A stretch of DNA of 64,000 nucleotides from Streptomyces sp. NRRL S-87 (GCF_000719335.1 NZ_JOGB01000007.1:1-64000), one strand, 5' to 3'. Positions 8,381-17,016 are shown, numbered from the stretch's first letter. Translations and numbers: made by a program. The notes: generated by a model from the sequence alone, not told the origin.

Positions 8381-9112
8381 ATGGGGATCCGCGCAGTGCT
8401 GTGGGACATCGACGACACGATCTTCGACTACACGGGGGCCGACCGGGCGGGACTGGCGCGGCACCTGGCGCAGGAGGGCCTGGACGGCGCGTACGGCGAC
8501 GCGGCCCGGGCCCTCGGGGTGTGGCGCGAGGTCACCGACCGGCACTGGGACCGCTTCGCGGCGGGGCTGGTGGACTTCCAGGGCCAGCGCCGGGACCGGG
8601 TGCGCGACTTCACCGGACGGCCCGCGCTGGGCGACGCCGAGGCCGACGCCTGGTTCGACCGGTACGTGGCCCACTACAGGGCCGCCTGGGCCCTGTTCCC
8701 GGACACGCTGCCGGTCCTGGACGCCCTGGCCGCCAGCCACCGGCACGGGGCGCTGTCGAACTCCTCGTACGCCAACCAGGACGGCAAGCTGCGCGACCTC
8801 GGCGTCCGCGAGCGCTTCGAGGTGCTGCTGTGCGCCGCCGAACTGGGCGTGAGCAAGCCGGACGCCGGGGCCTTCCGGGCCGGTTGCGACGCCCTCGGGC
8901 TGGCGCCGGGGGAGGTGGCGTACGTGGGGGACCGGCTCGACATCGACGCGCAGGGCGCCTGCGACGCCGGACTCACGGGCATCTGGCTGGACCGGGAGGG
9001 GCTCGGGACGGGCGCCGTACCGCCCGGCGTCCACCGCATCACAGGGCTCGCGGAGCTCCCCGGAGTGCTGGCCATGGATACCCGTTTTGGAGCTGGCTCA
9101 CCCTTCCGGTAA
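8381..9112 (+). CDS. HAD-superfamily hydrolase
   Basis: A haloacid dehalogenase-like phosphatase of about 243 residues. Motif I is WDIDDTIFD (nucleophile and acid/base Asp) near the N-terminus. The motif II region is HGALSNSSY, the motif III Lys is in GVSKPDAGAF, and motif IV is VAYVGDRLDID. A cap domain lies between motifs I and II. Start 8381 places motif I seven residues in; the ATG at 8369 (MLGGMGIRAV) is an alternative. The stop codon lies inside the probable promoter of the downstream tRNA array. The substrate is unknown; small phosphorylated metabolites are typical. Confidence 0.88.
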   Translation: MGIRAVLWDIDDTIFDYTGADRAGLARHLAQEGLDGAYGDAARALGVWREVTDRHWDRFAAGLVDFQGQRRDRVRDFTGRPALGDAEADAWFDRYVAHYRAAWALFPDTLPVLDALAASHRHGALSNSSYANQDGKLRDLGVRERFEVLLCAAELGVSKPDAGAFRAGCDALGLAPGEVAYVGDRLDIDAQGACDAGLTGIWLDREGLGTGAVPPGVHRITGLAELPGVLAMDTRFGAGSPFR

Positions 9113-9115
9113 TGT
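9087..9115 (+). promoter_or_regulatory. Probable promoter of the tRNA array
   Basis: TTGGAG (9087-9092) and TAATGT (9110-9115) are separated by 17 bases and lie about 85 bases before the first tRNA. The -10 box shares its TAA with the stop codon of the HAD gene. Confidence 0.4.
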
Positions 9116-9200
9116 TCTTTCTGCGCCGCCGGGGCGGGCCGAAAGGCCGGGAAGCCGGAGGCGCCACTGAATGAGACCCCCACAGGGGGTTGAGTTTTGG

Positions 9201-9272
9201 TGGGGTATGGTGTAATTGGCAACACGGCTGATTCTGGTTCAGTTGTTCTAGGTTCGAGTCCTGGTACCCCAG
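9201..9272 (+). tRNA. tRNA-Gln (CTG)
   Basis: A complete 72-base cloverleaf. Acceptor arms are TGGGGTA and TACCCCA with G73, D-stem GTGT/ACAC, anticodon loop TTCTGGT giving CTG, and T-loop TTCGAGT. CCA is not encoded. It is the first gene of a five-tRNA array. Confidence 0.96.
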
Positions 9273-9293
9273 CGCAGTGCGCATGCAGTGCTT

Positions 9294-9366
9294 GCCCCCG
9301 TTGTGTAGCGGCCTAGCACGCCGCCCTCTCAAGGCGGTAGCGCCGGTTCGAATCCGGTCGGGGGTA
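9294..9366 (+). tRNA. tRNA-Glu (CTC), copy 1
   Basis: A 73-base cloverleaf with acceptor arms GCCCCCG and CGGGGGT (G-T closing pair), anticodon stem CCGCC/GGCGG, loop CTCTCAA giving CTC, T-loop TTCGAAT and A73. It is identical to the copies at 9428 and 9619. CCA is not encoded. Confidence 0.97.
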
Positions 9367-9427
9367 CAGATCCTTCCCGCGAGGTCTCCTGGGTAGCTCC
9401 CGGACGCCTCGATGCAGGATCGCTAGG

Positions 9428-9500
9428 GCCCCCGTTGTGTAGCGGCCTAGCACGCCGCCCTCTCAAGGCGGTAGCGCCGGTTCGAATCCGGTCGGGGGTA
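9428..9500 (+). tRNA. tRNA-Glu (CTC), copy 2
   Basis: Identical in sequence to copy 1. Unlike the other members of the array, the bases directly after the discriminator A (9501-9503) read CCA, so the 3' end is genome-encoded here, possibly by chance. Confidence 0.97.
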
Positions 9501-9521
9501 CCAACTGGTATAAACCACCAG

Positions 9522-9593
9522 TGGCCTATGGTGTAATTGGCAGCACGACTGATTCTGGTTCAGTTAGTCTTGGTTCGAGTCCAGGTAGGCCAG
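9522..9593 (+). tRNA. tRNA-Gln (CTG), variant copy
   Basis: A 72-base cloverleaf with the same D-arm pattern and anticodon loop (TTCTGGT) as the first tRNA-Gln. The acceptor stem is TGGCCTA/TAGGCCA instead of TGGGGTA/TACCCCA, and the variable loop and T-stem also differ. All differences keep pairing intact. Confidence 0.96.
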
Positions 9594-9618
9594 CTGATCT
9601 GGTAAAACTACAGATCTT

Positions 9619-9691
9619 GCCCCCGTTGTGTAGCGGCCTAGCACGCCGCCCTCTCAAGGCGGTAGCGCCGGTTCGAATCCGGTCGGGGGTA
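9619..9691 (+). tRNA. tRNA-Glu (CTC), copy 3
   Basis: Third identical tRNA-Glu. It is followed within eight bases by a long terminator stem, so it closes the array. Confidence 0.97.
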
Positions 9692-9698
9692 CGCACAG

Positions 9699-9733
9699 GA
9701 AAGACCCTCCGTGATCTTCACGGAGGGTCTTTC
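9699..9733 (+). terminator. Terminator of the tRNA array
   Basis: A 16-base perfect stem (GAAAGACCCTCCGTGA and its complement) with a three-base loop TCT. The arm ends in CTTTC, giving a short U-rich tail. The A-rich 5' arm would allow it to act in both directions. Confidence 0.85.
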
Positions 9734-9780
9734 CGCGTTCCGCTTCCGTCCGCCCCGCCGGGCCGCGGCCGGAGCGCGTG

Positions 9781-9807
9781 AAAAGGCCCCCCGCGGTGCG
9801 GGGGGCC
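9781..9807 (-). terminator. Terminator of ndgR
   Basis: The stem GGCCCCCCGC/GCGGGGGGCC has a three-base loop. On the minus strand it is followed by TTTT (complement of 9781-9784), a classical rho-independent signal about 80 bases past the ndgR stop. Confidence 0.85.
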
Positions 9808-9887
9808 GTGAAGCCGGGGCTCGGAGGCGCCTGTTAGGACGTGTGCGGCGCCGTGGGCGCCTCCGGGCCGGAAGGACGGGTTCCGGG

Positions 9888-10604
9888 TCAGCCGGAGCGG
9901 CGCAGGGCCTCACTCAGGCGCGCGGCGGCGTCGATGACGGCCTGCGCGTGCATCCGGCCCGGGTGCCGGGTGAGCCGCTCGATCGGCCCGGAGACGGACA
10001 CGGCGGCCACCACGCGGTTCGAGGGGCCCCGCACGGGCGCGGAGACCGAGGCCACGCCCGGCTCCCGCTCGCCGATCGACTGGGCCCAGCCGCGGCGCCG
10101 TACGCCCGACAGGGCCGTCGCCGTGAACCGCGCGCCCTGCAGGCCGCGGTGCAGCCGCTCGGGCTCCTCCCAGGCCATGAGGATCTGCGCGGAGGAGCCG
10201 GCCTTCATGGTGAGCGTGGAGCCCACCGGGACGGTGTCCCGAAGGCCGGACAGCCGCTCCGCGGCCGCCACGCAGATGCGCATGTCTCCCTGACGGCGGT
10301 AGAGCTGCGCGCTCTCGCCCGTCACGTCACGGAGGTGGGTGAGTACCGGTCCAGCCGTGGCCAGCAGGCGGTCCTCGCCGGCAGCGGCGGCGAGCTCCGC
10401 CAGCCGCGGGCCGAGGATGAACCTGCCCTGCATGTCCCTCGCCACCATCCGGTGGTGTTCCAAAGCCACGGCAAGGCGATGTGCCGTGGGTCGTGCGAGC
10501 CCTGTCGCCGCGACCAGCCCGGCGAGGGTGGCCGGACCGGACTCCAGAGCGCTCAGCACGAGCGCTGCCTTGTCGAGAACGCCGACGCCGCTAGAGTTGT
10601 CCAT
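9888..10604 (-). CDS. ndgR: IclR-family regulator NdgR
   Basis: A 238-residue IclR-type protein. The N-terminal winged helix-turn-helix spans about residues 8-65 (VLDKAALVLSALESGPATL, then LVAATGLARPTAHRLAVAL), followed by the ligand-binding domain. NdgR/AreB orthologues sit divergently beside leuCD in streptomycetes and control branched-chain amino acid synthesis and growth on particular nitrogen sources (established for the family). ATG 10604 gives the usual length; the frame stays open further upstream but that part would cover the promoter region. The 184-base gap to leuC is the shared control region. Confidence 0.92.
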   Translation of the reverse strand: MDNSSGVGVLDKAALVLSALESGPATLAGLVAATGLARPTAHRLAVALEHHRMVARDMQGRFILGPRLAELAAAAGEDRLLATAGPVLTHLRDVTGESAQLYRRQGDMRICVAAAERLSGLRDTVPVGSTLTMKAGSSAQILMAWEEPERLHRGLQGARFTATALSGVRRRGWAQSIGEREPGVASVSAPVRGPSNRVVAAVSVSGPIERLTRHPGRMHAQAVIDAAARLSEALRRSG

Positions 10605-10621
10605 GCAACGATATTCACGTC

Positions 10622-10632
10622 TCACACTGTGA
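10622..10632. promoter_or_regulatory. Inverted repeat TCACA-C-TGTGA in the ndgR-leuC gap
   Basis: A perfect five-base dyad about 18 bases upstream of the ndgR start. Its position suits autoregulation or control of leuCD by NdgR. The assignment is positional only. Confidence 0.3.
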
Positions 10633-10788
10633 AACGCAAGTTCAATTTTCCCGAGAACCCGCCAGGCTAGAGGTGCGGACCCGGAAACCAGCGGGTCAGA
10701 GCCCGCCGCCCGGCTGTGGGGTACGGGCGGCCGCGGCCCGAAAAGATCTCTAGAAGCGTCGGCACACCTGCCGACCGGAGGGAAAGCG

Positions 10789-12213
10789 ATGGGTAGGACA
10801 CTCGCGGAGAAGGTCTGGGACGACCACGTCGTCCGGCGCGCCGAGGGCGAGCCCGACCTCCTCTTCATCGATCTTCACCTGCTGCACGAGGTGACCAGCC
10901 CGCAGGCCTTCGAGGGCCTGCGCCAGAACGGCCGCAAGGTCCGGCGCCTCGACCTCACCATCGCGACCGAGGACCACAACACCCCCACGCTCGACATCGA
11001 CAAGCCCATCGCGGACCCGGTCTCCCGGGCCCAGCTGGAGACGCTGCGCAAGAACTGCGCGGAGTTCGGCGTCCGGCTGCACCCGCTGGGCGACGTCGAG
11101 CAGGGCGTTGTCCACGTGGTGGGACCGCAGCTGGGACTGACCCAGCCCGGCACCACCGTGGTCTGCGGTGACTCCCACACCTCCACCCACGGCGCCTTCG
11201 GCGCGCTGGCCTTCGGCATCGGCACCAGCCAGGTCGAGCACGTGCTGGCCACCCAGACGCTGCCGCTGGCCCGCCCCAAGACCATGGCGATCACGGTCAC
11301 GGGCGAGCTGGCCGAGGGTGTCACGGCCAAGGACCTGATCCTGGCGATCATCGCCAAGATCGGCACCGGCGGCGGCCAGGGCTACGTCCTGGAGTACCGC
11401 GGTGAGGCCGTCGAGAAGCTCTCGATGGAGGCGCGGATGACCATCTGCAACATGTCGATCGAGGCCGGTGCGCGGGCGGGCATGATCGCCCCCGACCAGA
11501 CCACCTTCGACTACCTCCAGGGCCGCGACCACGCCCCCCAGGGCCAGGACTGGGACGACGCGGTCGCCTACTGGAAGACCCTGCGCACCGACGAGGACGC
11601 CGTCTTCGACGCCGAGGTCGTCATCGACGGCTCGTCGCTGTCGCCGTTCGTCACGTGGGGCACCAACCCGGGCCAGGGCGCGCCGCTCTCCGCGAACGTC
11701 CCCGACCCGGCTTCGTACGAGGACGCTTCGGAGCGCCTGGCCGCCGAAAAGGCCCTGGAGTACATGGGGTTGACCGCCGGGCAGCCGCTGCGGGACATCA
11801 AGGTGGACACCGTCTTCGTAGGTTCCTGCACCAACGGCCGCATCGAGGACCTGCGCGCGGTCGCCGACGTCATCGGGGGCCGCAAAGTCGCCGACGGCGT
11901 ACGGATGCTGGTCGTCCCGGGCTCCGTCCGGGTGGCCCTGCAGGCCGTCGAGGAGGGCCTGGACAAGGTCTTCAAGGACGCCGGCGCCGAGTGGCGGCAC
12001 GCGGGCTGCTCCATGTGTCTGGGCATGAACCCCGACCAACTGGCGCCCGGTGAGCGCTCCGCGTCCACCTCCAACCGCAACTTCGAGGGCAGGCAGGGCA
12101 AGGGCGGCCGTACGCACCTGGTCTCCCCGCAGGTGGCCGCCGCCACCGCGGTCCTGGGCCACCTGGCCTCGCCCGCCGACCTGACCGACGCCCCCACGCC
12201 CGCCGGAGTCTGA
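10789..12213 (+). CDS. leuC: 3-isopropylmalate dehydratase large subunit
   Basis: A 474-residue aconitase-superfamily protein that, with LeuD, isomerises 2- to 3-isopropylmalate in leucine synthesis. It shows the [4Fe-4S] ligand region: [10 protein letters not shown] around residue 344 and the [13 protein letters not shown] motif near 402. Upstream motifs are [19 protein letters not shown] and [24 protein letters not shown] precedes the ATG by six to eight bases. leuD follows after six bases, so the pair is an operon. Confidence 0.98.
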   Translation: MGRTLAEKVWDDHVVRRAEGEPDLLFIDLHLLHEVTSPQAFEGLRQNGRKVRRLDLTIATEDHNTPTLDIDKPIADPVSRAQLETLRKNCAEFGVRLHPLGDVEQGVVHVVGPQLGLTQPGTTVVCGDSHTSTHGAFGALAFGIGTSQVEHVLATQTLPLARPKTMAITVTGELAEGVTAKDLILAIIAKIGTGGGQGYVLEYRGEAVEKLSMEARMTICNMSIEAGARAGMIAPDQTTFDYLQGRDHAPQGQDWDDAVAYWKTLRTDEDAVFDAEVVIDGSSLSPFVTWGTNPGQGAPLSANVPDPASYEDASERLAAEKALEYMGLTAGQPLRDIKVDTVFVGSCTNGRIEDLRAVADVIGGRKVADGVRMLVVPGSVRVALQAVEEGLDKVFKDAGAEWRHAGCSMCLGMNPDQLAPGERSASTSNRNFEGRQGKGGRTHLVSPQVAAATAVLGHLASPADLTDAPTPAGV

Positions 12214-12219
12214 TCACCC

Positions 12220-12813
12220 ATGGAAGCCTTCACCACGCACACCGGCCGGGCCGTCCCGCTGCGCCGCAGCAACGTCGACACCGACCAGATCATCCCGGCC
12301 CACTGGCTGAAGAAGATCACCCGCGACGGGTTCGAGGACGGGCTCTTCGAGGCCTGGCGCAAGGACCCCGAGTTCGTCCTGAACCGCCCCGAGCGCCAGG
12401 GCGCCACCGTCCTGGTCGCCGGCCCCGACTTCGGCACCGGCTCCTCCCGCGAGCACGCCGTCTGGGCGCTGCAGAACTACGGGTTCAAGACGGTGATCTC
12501 GGCCCGCTTCGCCGATATCTTCCGCGGCAACTCGCTCAAGAACGGGCTGCTCACGGTCGTCCTTCCGCAGGAGACCGTGGACGCGCTGTGGGAGCTGACC
12601 GAGGCCGACCCCACTGCCGAAATCACCGTCGACCTCGTCGACCGCAAGGTCCGCGCGGCCGGAATCGAGGCGGAGTTCGAGCTCGACGAGAACGCCCGCT
12701 GGCGGCTGCTGGAGGGACTGGACGACATCTCCCTCACCCTTCAGAACGAAGCCGACATCGCGGCGTACGAAAGCGTGCGGCCGGCCTTCAAGCCGCGCAC
12801 GATTCAGGCCTGA
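12220..12813 (+). CDS. leuD: 3-isopropylmalate dehydratase small subunit
   Basis: A 197-residue swivel-domain subunit. Motifs are [20 protein letters not shown] at the N-terminus, [20 protein letters not shown] near residues 66-85, and [17 protein letters not shown]. It closes the active site of LeuC. It is translated immediately after leuC and ends 26 bases before a strong terminator. Confidence 0.98.
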   Translation: MEAFTTHTGRAVPLRRSNVDTDQIIPAHWLKKITRDGFEDGLFEAWRKDPEFVLNRPERQGATVLVAGPDFGTGSSREHAVWALQNYGFKTVISARFADIFRGNSLKNGLLTVVLPQETVDALWELTEADPTAEITVDLVDRKVRAAGIEAEFELDENARWRLLEGLDDISLTLQNEADIAAYESVRPAFKPRTIQA

Positions 12814-12838
12814 TCAGGGCTTATCCGCCGCCCGGCCA

Positions 12839-12876
12839 CGACTGTGCCCCCCGTCTTCCGACGGGGGGCACAGTCG
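12839..12876 (+). terminator. Terminator of leuCD
   Basis: A 17-base perfect stem (CGACTGTGCCCCCCGTC and its complement) capped by TTCC directly after leuD. There is no clear U-run. Confidence 0.8.
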
Positions 12877-12928
12877 TATGTTGAGGCCCTGTGAGGCGAC
12901 AACTCGCCCCAGATGGCACAATCTGTGC

Positions 12929-13156
12929 ATGGAACGCGACAGTCAACTCGAGCTCTACGAACTCGTCGCGGACCGGTTGAAAGAAGCACACGCAAGGGTG
13001 CGCACACTGCAAGTCCCGGAGGGCGTAAGGATGGCGCTGACCCGGAAGCTGTTGGTCGTCACGGCCGGGGCGAAGCATGATCTCGCCGATGCGGCAAGGC
13101 GCCTGGACAGGTTGATGAAGGACCTTGACGAGGGTCGATTCCCTGAAGGCGACTGA
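12929..13156 (+). CDS. Conserved 75-residue hypothetical protein
   Basis: A small, highly charged, helix-rich protein (MERDSQLELYELVADRLKEA...). It has a predicted coiled-coil-like C-terminal half ending in DAARRLDRLMKDLDEGRFPEGD. A protein of this kind occupies the leuD-hup interval in other streptomycetes (from memory), which supports it as real. CACAAT at 12917-12922 sits six bases before the ATG, suggesting a leaderless transcript. Function is unknown. Confidence 0.75.
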   Translation: MERDSQLELYELVADRLKEAHARVRTLQVPEGVRMALTRKLLVVTAGAKHDLADAARRLDRLMKDLDEGRFPEGD

Positions 13157-13219
13157 TGCGAAGGAACTCCGCAACGGTCCGCATCGTTGCGGCACTAGGG
13201 TGATTAGCCCGTTTCGTGT

Positions 13220-13248
13220 TTGATTTGCGGTATATATCCGCCTAACGT
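13220..13248 (+). promoter_or_regulatory. Probable hupS promoter
   Basis: TTGATT (13220-13225) and TAACGT (13243-13248) have 17-base spacing in a locally AT-rich stretch (GCGGTATATATCCGC). The start codon lies 52 bases downstream and has GAAGGGGAAG as its Shine-Dalgarno region. Confidence 0.5.
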
Positions 13249-13299
13249 GCGAAAAAGCTTGAACACATTCGTTCTGGCAATGTCTCCGAAGGGGAAGAC

Positions 13300-13986
13300 G
13301 TGAACAAGGCGCAGCTCGTAGAAGCGATTGCCGACAAGCTCGGCGGCCGCCAGCAGGCCGCGGACGCTGTCGACGCGGTACTCGACGCGATGGTCCGCGC
13401 GGTCGTCGCGGGCGACCGCGTCTCGGTCACGGGCTTCGGCTCGTTCGAGAAGGTCGACCGTCCGGCCCGCTACGCGCGCAACCCGCAGACGGGTGAGCGC
13501 GTCCGGGTCAAGAAGACCTCCGTGCCTCGTTTCCGCGCCGGTCAGGGCTTCAAGGACCTGGTCAGCGGGACCAAGAAGCTCCCGAAGGGCGACGAGGTCG
13601 CGGTCAAGAAGGCGCCCAAGGGCAGCCTGATGGCGGCCGCCGCCGGCACCAGCCGCTCGACCGTGAAGAAGGCCGCCGCCAAGAAGGCCACCACCGCCAA
13701 GAAGGCGGCCCCGGCGAAGAAGGCCGCCACCACCAAGACCGCCGCCGCGAAGAAGACCACGGCGAAGAAGGCCACGCCGGTCAAGAAGACCACCGCCGCG
13801 GCCAAGAAGACCACCACCGCCGCCGCTGCGAAGAAGACCACCGCGGCCAAGACCACGGCGGCGAAGAAGACCACCGCGAAGAAGACGGCCCCCGCGAAGA
13901 AGGCCGTCGCGAAGAAGGCGCCCGCCAAGAAGACCACGGCGCGCAAGACCGCCACCGCGAAGAAGACCACCACCCGCAAGCGCTGA
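13300..13986 (+). CDS. hupS: HU-family nucleoid protein with lysine-rich tail (HupS)
   Basis: A 228-residue two-part nucleoid protein. Residues 1-95 are a standard HU domain (MNKAQLVEAIADKLGG; VTGFGSFEKVDRPARYARNP; KTSVPRFRAGQGFKDLV). Residues 105-228 are a histone H1-like tail of repeated KKA, KKT and AKK units. HupS-type proteins of streptomycetes compact spore DNA and protect it (known for the family). The start is a GTG preceded by an A/G-rich ribosome site. The tail is built of near-repeats at DNA level (AAGAAG runs), so its length could vary between strains. Confidence 0.95.
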   Translation: MNKAQLVEAIADKLGGRQQAADAVDAVLDAMVRAVVAGDRVSVTGFGSFEKVDRPARYARNPQTGERVRVKKTSVPRFRAGQGFKDLVSGTKKLPKGDEVAVKKAPKGSLMAAAAGTSRSTVKKAAAKKATTAKKAAPAKKAATTKTAAAKKTTAKKATPVKKTTAAAKKTTTAAAAKKTTAAKTTAAKKTTAKKTAPAKKAVAKKAPAKKTTARKTATAKKTTTRKR

Positions 13987-14046
13987 CGGCCGCTGACGCC
14001 TTCGCGCGGAGCGCGCACGCACACGTCCCACGGGGTTCACGCACGC

Positions 14047-14079
14047 CGGGCCGGTTTCCCCGTGGGGGAAGCCGGCCCG
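14047..14079 (+). terminator. Terminator of hupS
   Basis: Fifteen-base arms (CGGGCCGGTTTCCCC and GGGGAAGCCGGCCCG, one T-G wobble) with a three-base loop, 60 bases past the hupS stop. Confidence 0.75.
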
Positions 14080-14161
14080 CGGTGTCTTCGCAGGTCAGCG
14101 CAGTGCCGCCGGCGATGGTGGTGCCTCTGGGCTGCCCGAAGGCCCGTACGGAACGGCCCGT

Positions 14162-14365
14162 TCAGAAGGTCTGCAGCGTGACCAGGGTGATGCGCAGGCC
14201 CGTTCCTGCGCCCTCGGTCTCGATCCGCACGCGCTGCCCCGGCCGCAGCAGGCGCAGCCCGCCCGCGTCGAAGGCCGGCGCGTCGAAGGGCACCGGGGTG
14301 CCGTCGTCCAGCAGTACGCTGCCGGTCCGGGTCTCGGGTTCGTACGTGTACGCGGTTGCCTGCAT
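14162..14365 (-). CDS. Small OB-fold/cold-shock-like hypothetical protein
   Basis: A 67-residue protein (MQATAYTYEPETRTGSVLLDDGTPVPFDAPAFDAGG...). Alternating beta-type segments and a GSVLLDDGTPVPF element resemble the first strands of cold-shock/S1-like OB folds, but the RNP motifs are absent. Codon usage is that of a Streptomyces gene. It lies just downstream of cofC on the same strand. The role is unknown. Confidence 0.65.
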   Translation of the reverse strand: MQATAYTYEPETRTGSVLLDDGTPVPFDAPAFDAGGLRLLRPGQRVRIETEGAGTGLRITLVTLQTF

Positions 14366-14374
14366 ACCCGCAGC

Positions 14375-15046
14375 CTATAGGCGCCCGGCAGTCCGTTCGG
14401 CGGTGTCCGCGACCCGGACCGGCGGGCGGTAGAGCCGCGCCGTGCGCGGCCCCAGCCCCAGTGCCGCGGCCGCCGCCAGATCCGCTCCGGTATCCACGTC
14501 CCGACGTACGCTCTCCACCCCCGCGAGGACGATTTCCACCGCCCCCGAGGCCGAATGCCGGGCCCGTGACGGGCCGCCGAACGCGGGTGCCAATTCCACG
14601 CCCGGCGCGGCGGAAAGCAGTGTTGTTCCGATTCCTGCCGCATCCGCCAGAAATGCCCGGGGAAATGCACTCGCGTTTTCGAGCACGCGTTGCAATTCAG
14701 GTGGGCGCAGCGCCGGCAGATCCGCGTTCATCGCCGCGACGGCAGCCCCCGGCCGCCCCCCGCGGGCCACCCGCGCCCCGTGCGCCAGGGCCGCGTTGAG
14801 GCCCGCCGCGGGGGAGTCCGGCACCACCCGGGCGCCCAGCCCGGCCAGCCGCGCGCCGGCCACGGCGTCGTCCGTGACGACCACCACATCCCGCACCGCC
14901 GCGCAGGCCAGCGCCCCCGCCACGGTGTCCAGGGCGAAGGCCAGCGCGAGCGCCGGGCGGGCCGGGCCCGCGGCCGCCGCCAGCCTGCTCTTCGCCGCCC
15001 CCAACGGCTTCAGCGGGACGACCAGCGTCCAGGCGGTGTTCGTCAC
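14375..15046 (-). CDS. cofC: 2-phospho-L-lactate (or PEP) guanylyltransferase CofC/FbiD
   Basis: A nucleotidyltransferase of the CofC/FbiD family that guanylates 2-phospholactate or PEP in cofactor F420 synthesis. Motifs are VVPLKPLGAAKSRLA at the N-terminus, DVVVVTDD, the metal-binding MNADLPALRPPEL, GIGTTLL and the late FGGPSRARH. The GTG at 15046 has GAGGGG six bases upstream and is preferred over the ATG at 15058. It is divergent from the plsC-gpsA-ddlA group. F420 is widely made in actinobacteria. Confidence 0.88.
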   Translation of the reverse strand: MTNTAWTLVVPLKPLGAAKSRLAAAAGPARPALALAFALDTVAGALACAAVRDVVVVTDDAVAGARLAGLGARVVPDSPAAGLNAALAHGARVARGGRPGAAVAAMNADLPALRPPELQRVLENASAFPRAFLADAAGIGTTLLSAAPGVELAPAFGGPSRARHSASGAVEIVLAGVESVRRDVDTGADLAAAAALGLGPRTARLYRPPVRVADTAERTAGRL

Positions 15047-15226
15047 GACCCCCCTCATCGAAAAAGCGCGCGAGTCGGCCCCATTGTCCCCCCGGGTCCG
15101 CCGGGCAGGGGGTACGGTCCCGCGAGCGGGGCGTACGGTGTTCTCGACAGAGACCGGACCCGGGGCCACACTTGTCCGGCCCCCGGGTGCCACAGCCCCG
15201 CCCCGGTCCTAGAGGAAGGTGTCCGA

Positions 15227-15979
15227 GTGTCCCGCCGCAGAATCGGCTTCTGGTACCGCCTGGCGGCGGTCATCGCAAAACCGCCGCTGGTGGTGCTGTT
15301 CAAGCGGGACTGGCGGGGAATGGAGCACATTCCCGCGGACGGCGGGTTTATCACCGCCGTCAATCACAACTCGTATCTGGACCCGCTCTCCTACGCGCAC
15401 TTCCAGTACAACACCGGACGGGTCCCCCGTTTCCTGGCGAAGGCCGCGCTCTTCAAGGCGCCTTTCGTGGGCATGATGCTGCGCGGCACCGGCCAGATCC
15501 CCGTCTACCGCGAGACCACCAACGCCCTGGACGCATTCCGCTCCGCCGTGGACGCCATCGAGCGCGGCGAATGCGTGGCCTTCTACCCCGAGGGCACCCT
15601 CACCCGGGACCCCGACCAGTGGCCCATGGCCGGCAAGACCGGCGCCGCCCGGGTCGCCCTGATGACCAGGGCTCCGGTCGTTCCCGTGGCCCAGTGGGGC
15701 GCCAACGAGGTGATGCCGCCCTACGCCAAGGAGAACAAGGTCAACCTGTTCCCCCGCAAGACCCTCAAGGTGCTCGCCGGCCCGCCCGTGGACCTCTCGG
15801 ACTTCTACGACCGCGAGCCCACCCCGGAGGTCCTCAAGGAGGTCACCGCGGTCATCATGGCGGCCATCACCGCGCTCCTGCAGGAGCTGCGCGGCGAGCC
15901 CGCCCCGGAGCGCCCGTACGACCACCGCCAGGCCCGCGCCGAACAGCGCCGCAAGGCCGCAGGGGAGGGCGCCAAGTGA
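15227..15979 (+). CDS. 1-acyl-glycerol-3-phosphate acyltransferase (PlsC family)
   Basis: A 250-residue membrane-associated acyltransferase. Motif I is VNHNSYLDPL, the motif III region is CVAFYPEGTLTRD, and motif IV is RAPVVPVAQWG. An N-terminal hydrophobic segment (YRLAAVIAKPPLVVLF) anchors it. It makes phosphatidic acid from lysophosphatidic acid. It is coupled to gpsA, which supplies sn-glycerol-3-phosphate, through a GTGA overlap, so the two form a phospholipid module. AGAGGAAGG lies seven bases before the GTG start. Confidence 0.92.
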   Translation: MSRRRIGFWYRLAAVIAKPPLVVLFKRDWRGMEHIPADGGFITAVNHNSYLDPLSYAHFQYNTGRVPRFLAKAALFKAPFVGMMLRGTGQIPVYRETTNALDAFRSAVDAIERGECVAFYPEGTLTRDPDQWPMAGKTGAARVALMTRAPVVPVAQWGANEVMPPYAKENKVNLFPRKTLKVLAGPPVDLSDFYDREPTPEVLKEVTAVIMAAITALLQELRGEPAPERPYDHRQARAEQRRKAAGEGAK

Positions 15980-17016
15980 GCGCAACGGACACCGGCCCGG
16001 CGCGCCCGGACCGCCCACTGAAGGCGGCCGTCTTCGGAACCGGCTCCTGGGGCACCGCCTTCGGCATGGTCCTGGCCGACGCCGGCTGCGAGGTCACCCT
16101 CTGGGGCCGCCGCCAGGAACTCGCCGACGCGGTCAACACCGGGCACACCAACCCGGACTACCTCCCCGGCATCGAACTGCCCGCCGCGGTCCGCGCCACC
16201 ACCGACCCCGCCGAGGCCGCTCGCGGCGCCGACTTCACCGTCCTGGCCGTGCCCTCGCAGACCCTGCGCGGCAACCTCGCCGAGTGGGCCCCGCTGCTGC
16301 CCGCCGACACCGTCCTCGTCTCCCTGATGAAGGGCATCGAACTCGGCACCGCCAAGCGGATGAGCGAGGTCATCGAGGAGGTCGCCAAGGTCCCCGCGGA
16401 GCGCGTCGCGGTCGTCACCGGCCCCAACCTGGCCCGCGAGATCGCCGCCCGGCAGCCCGCCGCCTCCGTCGTCGCCTGCGCCGACGAGACCGTGGCCCGC
16501 CGCCTCCAGGCCGCCTGCCACACCCCGTACTTCCGCCCTTACACCAACACCGACGTCGTCGGCTGCGAACTGGGCGGCGCGGTCAAGAACGTCATCGGCC
16601 TCGCCGTCGGCATCGCCGACGGCATGGGCCTGGGCGACAACGCCAAGGGCTCCCTCATCACCCGCGGCCTGGCCGAAACCACCCGGCTCGGCCTGGCGAT
16701 GGGTGCCGACCCGCTCACCTTCTCGGGCCTGGCCGGCCTGGGCGACCTCGTCGCCACCTGCTCCTCGCCCCTCTCGCGCAACCACACCTTCGGCACCAAC
16801 CTCGGCCGCGGCATGACGCTGGAGGAGACCATCGCGGTCACCCGGCAGACCGCCGAGGGCGTCAAGTCCTGCGAGTCGGTGGCCGATCTGGCCCGCCGCC
16901 ACGGCGTCGACATGCCCATCACGGGCACGGTGGTCGACATCGTCCACAACGGCAAGCCGCCCGTGGTCGCACTGAAGGAGCTCATGGGACGAAGCGCCAA
17001 ACCGGAACGGCGCTGA
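15976..17016 (+). CDS. gpsA: NAD(P)-dependent glycerol-3-phosphate dehydrogenase
   Basis: A 346-residue enzyme that reduces dihydroxyacetone phosphate to sn-glycerol-3-phosphate. The Rossmann motif is VFGTGSWGTAFG at about residues 19-30. SLMKGIE and the GPNLAREIA region hold substrate residues. The catalytic Lys sits in ELGGAVKNVIGLAVGIADG. The C-terminal domain carries LAGLGDLVATC. The start GTG overlaps the plsC stop (GTGA), implying coupled translation. Confidence 0.97.
   Translation: MSATDTGPARPDRPLKAAVFGTGSWGTAFGMVLADAGCEVTLWGRRQELADAVNTGHTNPDYLPGIELPAAVRATTDPAEAARGADFTVLAVPSQTLRGNLAEWAPLLPADTVLVSLMKGIELGTAKRMSEVIEEVAKVPAERVAVVTGPNLAREIAARQPAASVVACADETVARRLQAACHTPYFRPYTNTDVVGCELGGAVKNVIGLAVGIADGMGLGDNAKGSLITRGLAETTRLGLAMGADPLTFSGLAGLGDLVATCSSPLSRNHTFGTNLGRGMTLEETIAVTRQTAEGVKSCESVADLARRHGVDMPITGTVVDIVHNGKPPVVALKELMGRSAKPERR

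Noticed and set aside
9201..9691. The tRNA array as an integration site of a mobile element
   Set aside because: No integrase, excisionase or partial tRNA 3' copy was seen in the window; the repeated tRNA-Glu genes are complete.
13204..14040. Gly/Leu/Arg-rich minus-strand frame opposite hupS
   Set aside because: It is generated by the AAGAAG/GCC repeats of the lysine-rich tail. No independent signals were found.
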